Positions 23,040 to 35,000 of a stretch of 64,000 bases of DNA are shown piece after piece. This DNA comes from Molanna angustata (taxonomy: Eukaryota > Arthropoda > Insecta > Trichoptera > Molannidae): the NCBI GenBank assembly GCA_963576475.1, contig OY754978.1, forward strand, positions 2,839,364 through 2,903,363, given 5' to 3'. The translations under genes and the position numbers were made by a program. How positions within the stretch are numbered: position 1 is the first letter of the stretch; every line of letters begins with the position of its first letter. Below the pieces are notes generated by a model, which had not been told where the DNA came from, did not search any database, and saw only the letters and a list, made by a program, of their open reading frames with translations.

Positions 23040-24445
23040 TATTACTTTAGATATACTCGTATGGTGGGTCAGGCGCTCATAAGATTACTAAAAGTTCCCT
23101 AAGCCATGTTCTGGCTTCGGTCGTCAGGTTGTTTATATCCTCCATTACTCCATCGAATCTGTGGGATGGGTACACAGTTAGAATATGGTCTATGGTCTGA
23201 GCCAGGTCACCACACTCACAACTTGGGTCAATGATGTATTGTTTTTGATTTGCCCATTTCTCCATTCTTCAGCCCAGGCTTGTTCGACTGTAAAACCGCT
23301 GCTTTCTAGAGCTTGGGCTCTGGTCCAAAAGGGCTTTCTCGATTTGAGTCTGGTAGCCGGGGTATCTCTCAGGGTTAAGTTCAGAAGGGAGATGTTATTT
23401 TTTGTTCTTGCCCATTCCCTGACTGTAGATGCTTCCCTTCGGATGTTGGGAGGGGCTATGTTGGCTAGTACTGGTAGCCATTGACATTGTGTGGGATTCA
23501 ACACACCGGTTATAATTCTGATGGTGGTATTGAGTTGAGTGTCCACCCTCTTCGCATGAGCACTGCCGCCCCACACAGGCGCACAGTATTCAGCAGTAGA
23601 GTAGACAAGTGATAGTCCCGCTGTTCGTAGGTGTCAGCACATGCGCCCCATCCAGACCCCGCCAGCTTCTGAATTACATTGTTTCTAGTTTTGAGTTTTG
23701 CGCATAGTGAGTCAATTTGTTTTTTAAAGTTAAGTGTTCGATCCAGTGTAATACCAAGGTGCTTTGGGTGTTCAGTCTGATGCAGGAGGGTGCCCTCAAA
23801 GTGTACACTGATTCTATACTTTGATTGCTTGTTATTCAGGTGGAATGTTGCAATTTCTGTTTTTGTTGGATTGGGCTTCAGTCTCCAGTTTCTAAAGTAG
23901 GTTGATAGCATTTGCAGGTCCCGTTCCAAAATTTGGGCACCTGCGTCCAGATCCCTACTTCCAGCCAAGAGGGCAATGTCATCCGCATATTGGAACATAG
24001 TTGATTCCATCTTGGGTATGTCGTGCACGTATAGATTGAATAGGACAGGGGCCAGGACTGATCCCTGCTCATCTTTCACTCCAATGATACTCTTATGTAT
24101 CTGCATGATAACATGGAGTCTAGTAAATTTAGAGTTTTACGATATGGTATCACTCTAGCGAGCTTTAAGAGTAGGCCCTGGCGCCACACAGTATCATAAG
24201 CTGCTGACAGGTCAATAAAAGCTGCGGAGAATTTTATTCCTTTTTGAAATCCAACTTCTATGTATATTGCTAGTCAGAGCAAGCACCTGTTCACAACAAT
24301 CCCTTCCGGCTCGGAAACCCACTTGTACGATGGGAACTACTGCGTCTATTGAGGAGGCAATGCGTTGCAGTATGAACCTTTCTAATACTTTATACGGGAC
24401 ACACAGTAGTGATATTGGTCGATAGTGATTATCGCCATATAGAAA
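23040..24445 (-). pseudogene. LINE reverse transcriptase, decayed
   Basis: From 24445 downwards on the minus strand the sequence encodes YRPISLLCVPYKVLERF and FRAGRDCCEQVLALT, then SAAFIDLSAAYDTVWRQG in a shifted frame. It continues with QGSVLAPVLFNLYVHDIP and FQYADDIALLAG (the catalytic YADD box), HLGITLDRTLNFKKQID, then (another frame) WGGSAHAKRVDTQLNTTIRI and WLPVLANIAPPNIRR. These are RT motifs in the right order for a Jockey-like non-LTR element, including the widespread post-RT VDTQLNTT.RII segment. At least three frame changes or stops break it. The 5' end (endonuclease, ORF1) is absent, and the 3' UTR ends near the CA microsatellite at about 23000. Confidence 0.85.
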
Positions 24446-25787
24446 TGGAGTAATTAAAAAAATGCTATAACAAAAGATATTTTTGTTACAAACAATCGCT
24501 AGAAAATGGTAATTTTTAGAAACACTGTTTAACATATTTGAGAAATTATATAACAAAATGCGATGTTTAAGATTATATTATGCTCTCTAAAGACAAAAGT
24601 GTTTATTTTACAGATTGTACAATTCAACTATGACACGGAGCCAGCGAGAGATAGTGTAATTTCACAAATAAACCCACTAACCAAACGTTTCAAGGCAATA
24701 AAAGAAATATTGCCAGATCTCTTATTTTAAACATGTTTATTTTTGTTTATGGCAATATAAATAATATTGGTCATAGCTCTGAGATAGAAATGTTTCCTCA
24801 ATCGCCACTAGATAAGATGTATGCGACTAAATAGATAGGTATGAGAATTTTGTTTGAATCGTCTTCAAGTTCACCATAATGAATGTGCGACATTGTAGAT
24901 TCAAAATATATAGGGTTGCCAAAATTTTATAGAACCAATACGTGACATTTTATGTCTTTCGATGCATTGACACATTCATTTTCGAATTGCAGCGAGAGAG
25001 AGAGAGAATATGTGTTTTTGTGTGTAAGAAAGAAACATCTCACTAGAGCTGTGTCAGATATTTAATAATCCGTATTCTCGGATTCTGAGGGTCTTCTTCT
25101 TCAGCCTGTTTTACATAAGCCTCCCCCTTGATCCTCCACAACTCTCTGTCTTGATGTCATCAGACCAAGAAATATGCCGGTATTCTCTTCATTCTGAGGG
25201 TAAGGAGAGAGTATTCGTAACTTTTTTTGGTCTTTCATTCATTTAATGTATTTCATTATTTGTAATTTTTATCTCTGCTGTCCTGTTTCACACTAAACAA
25301 TATAATTTGTTGCGTTAGCTCTAGATAGTCTAGATTATCGGCCTAAGATCGTGCGTCTACTAATACGAAATAACACGCGTTTATTATTAATATTTTTTAT
25401 TATAAGTAGGTTAGAATTTTGTACTACTTCATTTGAGATTCGTATCCGTGTCGGGATCTGTGGATTATCAGCAAGCAATACGGTTCATCACTAGATGTCG
25501 CAAAACGTGACAATACCGGTGTAATATAGAACGTGTGGCAACCTTGATCATAGAAGCCAACATCTGGCGTCATTCCAGACTGGACCAAAAAGATAGATCG
25601 GTTTATAATCATTTCATTTTCTTAACAGATCATTAGAGATCTTATTTTGTAGTCAACATCGAATGATCAAATAGGCTAGTTACAATCAAATTTACCTCAT
25701 AATTTTCCAGCATTTAAGAAACATTAATCCAATCCAACAAAAGCTTATTTAAGGTATGTCATATATAAATATTGAAAGACAAAAAAA
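24446..25787. other. intergenic stretch; weak LINE-tail trace at 25092-25190
   Basis: A TTCTTCTTCAGCCTGTTTTA start at about 25093 followed by GC-richer text resembles a GAAGAA-tail LINE end on the minus strand, but I could not confirm a frame. An AG run occurs at about 24995-25005. The rest shows nothing recognisable. Confidence 0.4.
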
Positions 25788-26078
25788 ATATTGGACATAT
25801 TGAAAGAATGAATGATGATCGACTGACCAAAAAAAAATAATGGGTGTAAGAGATGGAGTGAATATCAGGGGCCGGCCCAGAAAGGGATGACATGACCATA
25901 TGAATGATACTTTGAAAGAAGGAAATATACGAAGCTTGAAAAATCTTCGAGCATGTATGAGACGATGCATGAATGTAAACGAAGCTAGGAATGTGTGCAA
26001 AAATAGAGGAGTATGGCGCACGGTTTACTCTGCTTGCACCGTAAGGGATATGGCGTGATGGTATGTATGTATATAAAT
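25788..26078 (+). mobile_element. LINE tail, family E, copy 2
   Basis: On the + strand it starts at GGACATATTGAAAGAATGAA (GHIERMND) and passes the GRPRKG-like GGCCGGCCCAGAAAGG. It ends in AAGGGATATGGCGTGATGGT followed by ATGTATGTATAT. It is 5'-truncated with frame damage, and is the only family E copy in this orientation. Confidence 0.8.
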
Positions 26079-26369
26079 AAGTGAACTACAGCAAAAAGAC
26101 AGAAAACTGGATTAGATAATTAAGAGTTAATATAACGCTAAATAAAAATTGACAATGGGCGTGGCTAATATAAAATGTGGATAATAAGTCGGATACTCTT
26201 ACATTTTAAGAATGTTCCAGCTGAAATACTCAAGTTCCTTTTCTATAAAATTGAAATTGGAACATTCTTACTTGAAGTAAGCCGTGAATTAGTTCAATTC
26301 ACTATTCTATAACCAGATTTTAGTTGAGTCAACATACATAGCTCAACTTCCAAATAATACATTGTAATA

Positions 26370-27436
26370 ACAGACTGTAATCTACTGCAGAAGGACCTCG
26401 CCTACCTATATACTTGGTTTAAACTAAATGACCTTTATTTTAACTACAGCAAGTGCCAATATATTTCCTTCACAAATAATAAATCTAAAATATCTTTCCA
26501 GTACAACATAAACAATAATTATTTAGCAAGATGTGATACTGTGAGAGATTTAGGCGTCCTATTCGATTTTAAACTTAAATATGACGCGCATATCGATGAA
26601 ATAGCCAAAAAAGCTTCTAAATTACAAGGGTTTATATGCAGGCAGACAAAGGACTTTTCGGACCAAACAGTAGCATACAAAAGTCTCGTAGTTTCGGTTT
26701 TAGAACATAATTCGGTTATTTGGTCACCGAATTATGAAGTGCATTGTGCATAGTTAGAGAATTGAGGGAATTCAAAAAAAGTTCCTCAGGATTCTGGCTT
26801 ATCGCTCAAGGAAATCATATCTAGTTTACTATAAAATAAACTCCCTGAAGGAAAGAAGAAAAATGGTTGGCTTAATTTTCCTATATAATGTCGTCAATGG
26901 CAGACTAGATGCCCCAATCCTGCGTCTATTGAATTTTAACGCAAAAAAAATGTATGCAAGATCTCGGGACTATTTCTTTTAAAGTAATATAAAACTAATA
27001 TAGGCTATTTTTCCCCCCTCCCTAGACTTCCTCGCGATGTTAATAGCATATCGTTGACCAGACCTCTTGTAGACATTTTTTCAGAATTTAATGAATTTAA
27101 AAAATATATTTTCTTGCCTTGATTTGCGGAGCTTGTGCAATCTATGCTCACATATGTAGTATGCAATGCGGGATAGATGTATGTGTATGTACTGCGAATT
27201 TGATGTTTCGTTTCCTACCTACTTCGGTGTATATTTTTGTAAACAAGCAAAGGACCATCGAATTGTCTCGATTTTGTACCTACTACCTTGCATGCTTTTT
27301 AATTTATTTTAATTTTTGTACTTTATGATTTTGTGATTTTATACACAGTGATGTAATTATTTTTTAAGATTAATCGTGTAGAATAATTATAGGTTTAATA
27401 CTGTTTATTTTACCAAAATAAATAAATAAATAAAAT
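26370..27436 (+). mobile_element. LINE C-terminal relic (AAATA-tail family)
   Basis: It encodes WFKLNDLYFNYSKCQYISF, then TVRDLGVLFDFKLKYDAHID, then LEHNSVIWSPNYEVH, a stop, and further on RIQKKFLRILAYRSRKSYL and VNGRLDAPILRLLNF in a disrupted frame. The 3' end is the AAATA-type tail at about 27417-27436. It is related to 1-1021 and 17605-19168 but more decayed. Confidence 0.8.
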
Positions 27437-28443
27437 AAAACGATCCTAATTCGCACTTAATTGGACTATTAGTTTTGATTGCAGTCTGGGATATTTTAGA
27501 AGTTGAAACATCAGTTGTGTACGGAAAAAAATTAAAATGGGTTATTTACGCGTGTTGCGTTATGCTTAAAATAAAAACCAATGAATATTAGTGCAGACTG
27601 AAATGTTTTGAATATTACAATGGGGTGGTGTGCTTCAATCAACTTGAAACAGATTTGAGACTGGCAAATGAATATAATGAATTCTAAAGAAAAATAAAAT
27701 AAACTTATTAAATTTGACTGACTTTTAAATTATATTAACTTCTTTTTGTATAGATAATAATTATGCATTACAATATTGTGTGTCTTTTGTTTTACACACG
27801 AATGCTTGCACTCTGGTAAAGGGAAATATGTTTTTACATACTGTGCATCTTTTTCTATATTTTTTGACTGTTTTTTTATGTATGCATTATAAATTTAATA
27901 ATAGGTACCTATATATTTTTTTTAAATAGAAAATGAATACTAATGTCTTTGTTAAACAAGTACATAGGTACATATACATTTTCCTACGTTCCCTAAAATA
28001 ATTTATATAGATATTAATAGATAGCGTCACTTCATCACTTTGGCCACTGAATGTAAATGCAGTGCAATATGAATATAAACCAATACTAGCGGTAGTTGGT
28101 TCTCTTTGCCTACCACATTAGGGATTCAGCGTGTTGATATGTAATTATAAATAACGATAATTTACTTTTTTAAATAATTTACAGACTTATTTCGTCAAGG
28201 TTACGTTATATTTTATGGCTTTCGGATATCTCTGCCTACCCCAAATGATTGTATAAATATTTTTTTATCCCTCTGACAGTCAATTGTAAAAAAAAGGTTA
28301 AAAAAAATCAATTTTTTGAACGTAACTTTTATATGAATTTTTTAGTTACCATTTTCGTTCATAGATGGCGTACGAGTCGTACGTAAAACCTATATGAACA
28401 GTCGTGAAATTTCAATATAAGCCTTACCCGCCGGTCGGTGGGT
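27437..28443. other. AT-rich upstream region of the U2 gene; SINE S1 tail at 27927-28003
   Basis: The block GTTAAACAAGTACAT...TTCCTACGTTCCCTAAAATA at 27948-28003 matches the 3' body of SINE family S1 (35655, 52365). I could not identify the U2 proximal sequence element with confidence in the 28380-28440 segment, where it should lie. Confidence 0.5.
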
Positions 28444-28630
28444 ATCGCTTCTCGGCCTGTTGGCTAAGATCAAAGTGTAGTATCTGTTCTTATCAGCTTA
28501 ATATCTGATAGTTCCCGCATTGCGGGACCAGTATATTAAACTGATTTTTGGAATGTGACGGGATGTTCGGGGCTTGCTCCACTCCTGTCGCGGGTTGGCC
28601 CGGCATTGCAGTGCCGCCGGGATCGGCCCA
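28444..28630 (+). ncRNA. U2: U2 spliceosomal snRNA
   Basis: This is the RNA that base-pairs with the intron branch point in the major spliceosome. It starts ATCGCTTCTCGGCCTGTTGG and runs through the conserved block AAGATCAAAGTGTAGTATCT, with the branch-site-pairing GTAGTA at 28477-28482. The stem-loop II segment GATAGTTCCCGCATTGCGGG follows, then the Sm site ATTTTTGG at 28544-28551. The 3' domain has GGCTTGCTCC and GGCCCGGCATTGCAGTGCCG. The length of about 187 nt is normal for U2. Compared with the fly sequence as I remember it, stem IIb changes from CCTCC/GGAGG to CCCGC/GCGGG and stem IV changes a T-A pair to C-G. These are paired changes that preserve structure, which argues for a functional gene. 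The exact 3' end is estimated. Confidence 0.95.
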
Positions 28631-28795
28631 TTACACTATTAAATTAATCGTGCAAATCGAATCATCACCAAATGTCGTCATACCATCAATGATTATTGGC
28701 ATATAATATTACCTATCGGCCGCTTCCACCAACCAAGCACTTCCCAGTGACTTCCCTCTACACCACACTGACTTAGTGACTTTTCACTTTTCACA

Positions 28796-29055
28796 CTAGA
28801 GTCTACAATCCGAATCTACCCGTTTGCATTCTGTTTCCGGTTGGCTCTCTGATTGGTTGAGATCTCGTAGTATTAAGTCAAATGAGCTGTGAAATTTTAT
28901 ATTAAATGCGAAAAATTAAAAGAATATTATATATTTAATTTATAATTCAATTTATAAAGCAATTCGCTCACGCGAGTCGCTATTATTATTATACACAAAC
29001 TTAAACCTAACCTAAGAATGCAGAAAAGAAACTCAGGGGCTAGACGCTACTACTT
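28796..29055. mobile_element. short-TIR repeat, family G (copy 1)
   Basis: It matches 43573-43845 nearly end to end: GTTTCCGGTTGGCTCTCTGA, then TTGGTTGAGATCTC, then AATGAGCTGTGAAATTTTAT, then the palindrome-like CGCTCACGCGAGTCGC and CCTAACCTAAGAATGCAGAA. The ends carry short inverted TAGAGTCTA / TAGACGCTA text. It is non-coding. The CGCTCGTGCGAGT variant at 35602 suggests a further fragment. Confidence 0.7.
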
Positions 29056-29159
29056 TTCACTACATAATTATTTTTTGTTTCTTTTCACGTTTAGTGTCAA
29101 CTTTGACTACTCATCCGACATTGGTAAAAATGAGCTGTAGTGTTTTTAAGGTCTAGATT

Positions 29160-29810
29160 TTTTACTCTCCACACTATAGAATAGTGGAGAGTCATGATTT
29201 CACAATTTATTCTTAAGCGCATTTTTTTACATCAATTTCTCAACGGGTATCATGTAGAATTATCCTTTTTGTGTCCTCTACAGCCCAAACTATAAGTCCG
29301 ATCGACTTTATATTACCATCATAATATGTGTAAAGTACATAGACCTAGAGCTGCATGATTAGTTTTCCATAGACAACTTTTAATGCTGAGATTTTTTATT
29401 CTGAAAGTTTCATCTATGTGTTTTGTACTATGTACGGCGTGTTTATTCTACTTACCCATTAGATTTTGAAGGATATCTGAATAGTGCTTTCTCATTTTTT
29501 AATCGTCATATATTTTAAAGTGACCTCAAATTTAAGAAACTTATAATGTGATATTTTATATTGCTAAAAAGGCATTTTCGTAAAATGGCATTGAAGTTTC
29601 ATAATAAAATATTTAAAAATCAAAAATTATTTCATGAAAATGCTGAAAAATTTCCATACAATATTTGAATACTTTTTGGATTGACTTGGTAGTAAGGAAT
29701 TTAGCGTTGGTCATAACCCACTCGTATTCTTATATTTTTATTTTGATCATTAAAAATATTCAAAAATAGAGATATAGATAAACCAATCACAGGTGTTCGT
29801 TGACTTTTCA
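29160..29810. repeat. dispersed repeat, family H (copy 1)
   Basis: It matches 42310-43110 in reverse orientation: GATATCTGAATAGTGCTTTC (29472), TTTAAAGTGACCTCAAATTT (29515) and GCTGAGATTTTTTATTCTGA (29384). A short third fragment is at 46996-47055. It is non-coding and of unknown type. Confidence 0.6.
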
Positions 29811-30149
29811 CTTACTTTATATTTAAAGTTCGAAGTCAGAGAGGAATAGCAAAATACATTAGCTTATTTCCAATGAAATATCATACTACCGATGTAATAC
29901 AATATTAACACGTTACATAATTGTAATGCATCTTTTTCCTCCACACGCCTCATTCCGGTCCATTCCTGAATATTTCGGAGCCAAGATAACTGATTCTTGC
30001 CGACCCCTCTACGGTCCTCAGTCACCCCCCTTATGATCAATTGAAGGATCGAGTATTTCTCTCTTCTCATTACGTGTCCAAAATATTTTTTTATTTAGTA
30101 AACATAACTTACTTAGATAACTTACTTACAGCTAAGAGATATAATATGT

Positions 30150-30797
30150 AATATGACAATATCGATCGATAAGACTAAATGTCTCACAATACCAAGACAG
30201 CCTCTGAGATGCAAATTGGTTGTAGACGATAAACCAATAGAACAGGTTACAACTTTTAAATACCTAGGTGTGGAGATATCTAGTTGTAATGATCTCTATA
30301 AAGAAGTCAAAGAACAGACTAATAAAGCTGCAGTTTATCTGCGAATGCATGAGGGACATTGTTTGGGCCAATAAACATATGCTATAGTTGAGAGTAAGGT
30401 CCGAATATATAAAACCTGCATCAGACCTATAATGACTTATGGAGTTGAAGCAAGGGCAGACACGGTGAGAACAAAACAGCTACCTACTCAGAACAACAGA
30501 GATGAAAACACTAAGAACAATCTTGGGCAGAACCCTCAGAGACAGAATCCCCCAATGAGGAGATCCGCAGAACCTGCAATGTGGAGGATATTGTATGGTA
30601 GAGCAGGCAAAGAAGACGATACTGGAGAGATCATATAGAGAGGATGAATCCAGAAAGGCTGCCAAAGATGCGTGAGATACCAGAGGGACGCCGACCACCG
30701 GGAAGACCATCAAAGAGATGGAGGGAGAGCTGGACATCCTTGTCCCAGGACCTGTAAAAACAAATCATAGATCTAAAAAAAGAGGAAGAAGAAAAAG
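30150..30797 (+). mobile_element. LINE C-terminal relic (GAAGAA-tail family)
   Basis: It encodes ISIDKTKCLTIPRQPLRCKL, then TTFKYLGVEISS, then (frames shifting) TYGVEARAD, EEIRRTCNVEDI, YWRDHIERMNPERLPKM and GRRPPGRPSKRWRESWTSLS. A stop and GAGGAAGAAGAAAAAG tail follow. It is the same family as 2742-3015 but longer, covering the post-RT YLG and TYG boxes. It is inactive. Confidence 0.8.
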
Positions 30798-31270
30798 AAC
30801 TCACTTCCGATGGCCATACAACTCTTGCAGAGTTTTAGCCTCCATGATGATGCTTCGCCACTACTCTCTCTAAATCGGCCATGACGTTGTCCACATATCG
30901 CTGCATGAGTCTTCCCAATGGTCTTCTACCAATTGGTTTCGCATTTAAGATATTTTTTATGCTGCGATAGCTCCATATACGTGTCCAAACCAAGCCAATC
31001 GACCCGCACGAATGGGCTCAAGTCAGGAAAGGCTGCCTTGTGAGCTCCCGGACCTCAGCATTGTTCCTTGGTCTCCAAGTTCCAACTGACACGCCTGGTC
31101 TCGGCCCCAAATGCTTCTCTGGACACTATTCTCAAACGTAAACGATCTTCGCTGTTCCCTTAGTGTCATTGTCCAGAACTCCGACCCATACGTGACTAAT
31201 GGTTTCAGAATAGTGTTATATAGACAAAGTTTTATTCTTTTGGATAACGTCTATGTAGTCATCATTTAGT
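30798..31270 (-). mobile_element. LINE C-terminal relic, opposite orientation
   Basis: On the minus strand it encodes LYNTILKPLVTYGSEFWTMT followed, with frame damage, by IWGRDQACQLELG and GRRPLGRLMQRYVDNVMADL, then EAKTLQELYGHRK. The TYGSE.WT box and the C-terminal G...RW-like block place it in the non-LTR polymerases. Its 3' end abuts the tail of the + strand LINE at 30797, giving a tail-to-tail pair. Confidence 0.7.
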
Positions 31271-31926
31271 TTTATGCCGGAATTTATAAATAACCATACC
31301 TTTCATAACACTTCTCCAATACTTAATATATTCCCCATCTAAAACAAAAACATTACACAATACTCCCCTCCCCCCACTAACCCAACTAAGCCTCAACCGC
31401 CACCCCCCTCGCAAAACAGACATACACGCAAATTCAACATGTTAGTCTCGACACGCCGCGGCCGGTCGATGGAAGGACAGCGCTTCCGAAACATGTCGCG
31501 AAGTGACTCAAAAAACAAGTGGTTTATAGCTAATTTATAATTCAAATATGGTGAACAAATATCTTTTATCATCATAATAATGGAGTAGATTAAAAAACAC
31601 TTTATTCGAACTGACAGGAATTAAGCACAAAACAACTAAGTATACCTAAGTAATTATAATGACATTGGCCTAGTGGAGTGTCGTATCCAGGAATTACTGT
31701 AAATCCAATAAAGGAAATTATATACATAATAAATAAAGAGGAAAAATATGTACACTTTAGCCCCCAGAAATGCATTGGGGTTAGATGAATGGAAACATCA
31801 TTGGATTTCATTGATAATAATATTTTGTCTTTTCTTATTTATGTTTATATTGCACAGGATTTTTGTAACGAATAAGTAAATATTATTAAACCTGAATTGT
31901 ATAATGTAGTATTTTTTTATTTTCAG

Positions 31927-32075
31927 GTGACATTCCTGTTGATGCCTCTGGAGATAGCGTGGTCCTGGACAGTTTCTTGGAAGGCAGGAGACGTGGCTTG
32001 TCGTCTGATGGCCTTCTTCAAGATATTCGGTCTTTACTTATCTAGCTTCGTCCTAATCTGCATCAGCGTTGATAG
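31927..32075 (+). CDS. AKHR: receptor exon: TM2 end, ECL1, TM3
   Basis: It follows a TTTTATTTTCAG acceptor and reads [20 protein letters not shown] and on to [15 protein letters not shown], ending in the first two bases of the Arg codon of DRY before a GTTTGT donor. It holds the conserved cysteine at the top of TM3. The missing upstream exon should end in the ...HLA.ADL segment of TM2. I found no such exon between 1 and 31926. Confidence 0.92.
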
Positions 32076-35000
32076 GTTTGTATCAAAAATATTATATACC
32101 TCTCAAGTTCTAAGAAATAAATAATGAGACTATGGACAGGAATGAAAACGTCCAGAGATTTAACTCTTGACAGTCGAGTCAGAAATCATTCAAATCCAAT
32201 TCGAAATTGATAGAGATTTTTACTCTTCTGTGCAATGACACGTTGTATGAGAACATAACGCTCTACAAAAAATGGTACAGTTTAAGGAATTTTTTATAAC
32301 ATCACCAAGAAAGAGCGCAGAATAACGAAATGCATTTGTAAGAAAGAAATTTTACAACAATAGTAAATATTCAGACACACTGCAGACGTATTTTCTCTTT
32401 AACTCCCGTGTAATCACATTATATTTATCTCTCACACCAAATGTCTGTGAAAGAAACAAACTTATATTAAGTTATGGATGTGCGTAAAGCTGGTTGGTAA
32501 CCAAAGAGGTTACCAATCAAACCAGAGGGGTTACTAATAAATATAGGTGGTAACCAGAGGGGTTACCAGTAAAGAGAGTTTACTATATCCTAAGTGGATA
32601 TGATTTGAAATAAGAACACAAGGACAGTGGTTTAGAGAGAAGAAGAAAGAATGGTCAAAAGTAACAATGAGTATATTGATCACAATTAATAGTTTGCTTA
32701 AGGGTAAATTTACAATTGATGAAATAACTTACAAAGGAACTTTCTCACGATGAGTAGGTATAACGAGCGAGTTAGCGGGTGTGTTCAAAGTGTCCGAATC
32801 TTCGCATGGTGAAGTACCATCGTGCTCGCGAGGTCGAGAGATGACCGGTGGTCGAGAGATGAAGTGTCGGCGAGATGGCATGGTCGTAACGGCGGCGTGA
32901 AGTGACGAATCGAAGTGACGGAAATACGGAAATGAAGTGACGACGTGTAGAGGTGTAGACTCCATTAAATAGTGCTGCGCTGGGGGTAGCAAGTTCAATG
33001 TCCTCAAACTTTCTAGATTAATTTATTTGAAGTGTCATACCCAGTTGAGGAGTATTGTCACTTGTTTGACGTTGCGGGCGATGAACTCGGCCTAGCGATA
33101 AACAAATGTACTTGCCGTCGCTAGGCGCGCGCTCGAAAGAAATTTCGAGATGTGGTCTTCCACATGCGAAAAAGCGAATCCCCTCTACATCGCATTAACT
33201 TCTATCATAAGCAAATGTGACTTGACGCGTAAATTTATAATGTACCAAAATGAAAATTCAATTTCAATAAGTCTAAGTAGTGCCTACCTATATTTTTAAG
33301 ACTCGTAACGACACCGGCGTCTTCACAAGGTAGATTTTGTAAATATGCTGACTTATCATAATGGCTGCGTGTTTCTCTCTTGTCCAACTGTCGATCTGTT
33401 CAAGAGAATTTTAGCTCTTTACATATCGACAAATAAGTAATGCTCAAATTTTCATTTCTTGAATAAATTATGACGTCACTTTGAAGTAGGATTCCAACTA
33501 AATTTATTTTTATACAAAAAAAATGCGAAATGCATGTTCCAATCTACCAAAATTTTAGCCTAAAAATTGGCCCCAAAATAGTCAGAAAGTAATAATATTA
33601 TATGTGATATGGTCAGAAATAATATATAGAAAAACCATTATTCAAAGAAAATGTTATGGAGGTAGAAATTTCAAGAAGAATATGTACCTTATATGTGAAA
33701 AATTTATGGTAACAGATTTTAGACTTATGGATGGTCGAAAATGGGTTGTTGGATCTATATTTAAAGTGATCTCAAACAGGGTTTATTTAGTTAATAACTT
33801 AATTTGGAAAAGACATTTTAATCAATTGAGTTCCTTTAATCAAGGTATTGAATCAAATGTGCTTTTGAATGATTATGAAATCTCTGCTGAAAAATTGAAT
33901 TTTCCAGAAAAGATACACACAACAATATTTACTTATAACTGCAAATTGAAAACAGTAGATATTTAAAATACATGGTGTGGTTTGTATGCAGAATTGTCAC
34001 CTAGAGATGAGTTTCGGAAATTCAAATGTGTCAAAAAACCATAGATTTTTATAAACCATAGATAATATACTAGATGTCGTAGTTAGCAAATTTTGTATGA
34101 ATGGCATTTTTCCTGGGGGTTTTTGAAGTTTTGGTGGGCAGACCACATCGTTTTTCTATAGAGAATAACGACTAATGTGAATTGTTTTCGGATTTATTTG
34201 TCGAATAAAACACTTTGTTTATTTTGATTTAGAGAACAGTTATCTAGGATGTGTTGAAATGTAAGGAAAACTGAAATATGTTGCCAACCAAAACGTCAAA
34301 CGCGTGATATTCCATGACTCACTTTTTGCACGGAGAACTACATCTAGTATTTTATATATAAATCTAACTATATAAATAATTTATAGATTTTTCCATACAT
34401 TTTTCATAAATTAAATTATTTTGTTATAATTTTTTAAAGCATTTCTGCCAAAAGTTTTTAATTTTCCCATAACATATACGTGTTTATCTATCAACATATT
34501 GATATAGAAATTATTACGATCGGCGAGGGATAGAAATTGTAAATAATTACCCCTCTATTAATAGCAACCAGACATATTATTTTATATAATAACTAGGTAC
34601 CTTGATTACTTGAACTATACTGACAAACAATTCTCAATTGGGTGTTATTAACAATTATGTGTTATATGTTTCCATGTTTCATACAAAAGGTTGAATATAA
34701 TGTCATACAAAGGTTTAATTAATGTGGAATGTATAAATCTGATATTGATGTTCTGAGTTTCCTCGTACCTACATGATCTCGTTGCAAAGGATGTTCACTC
34801 GTTGCAAGCTTGGATAAAAATAATAAATAATATTAAAAGTCATACAACTACGTAAAAAATATGTTGAGAACTATAATTTATACATAATAAATTTGTTCCT
34901 ATCCTCAAATGATAAACGTGTTGATAACATTTTTATTGCAACCAATTTCCAATCAATTTATAAAGCTATTATTATTAAAGACTAATTGAACCTAATCAAA

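Noticed and set aside
31380..31520. GC-rich block with ATG at 31439 as a possible first exon of the receptor
   Set aside because: The encoded text has no TM1 or N-terminal receptor features and no donor in a phase that would supply the missing TM1-TM2 region.
32729..33007. 92-codon minus ORF (proline/arginine/histidine-rich)
   Set aside because: It lies inside an LTR-like segment, has no recognisable domain, and its composition follows the local GC-richer block.
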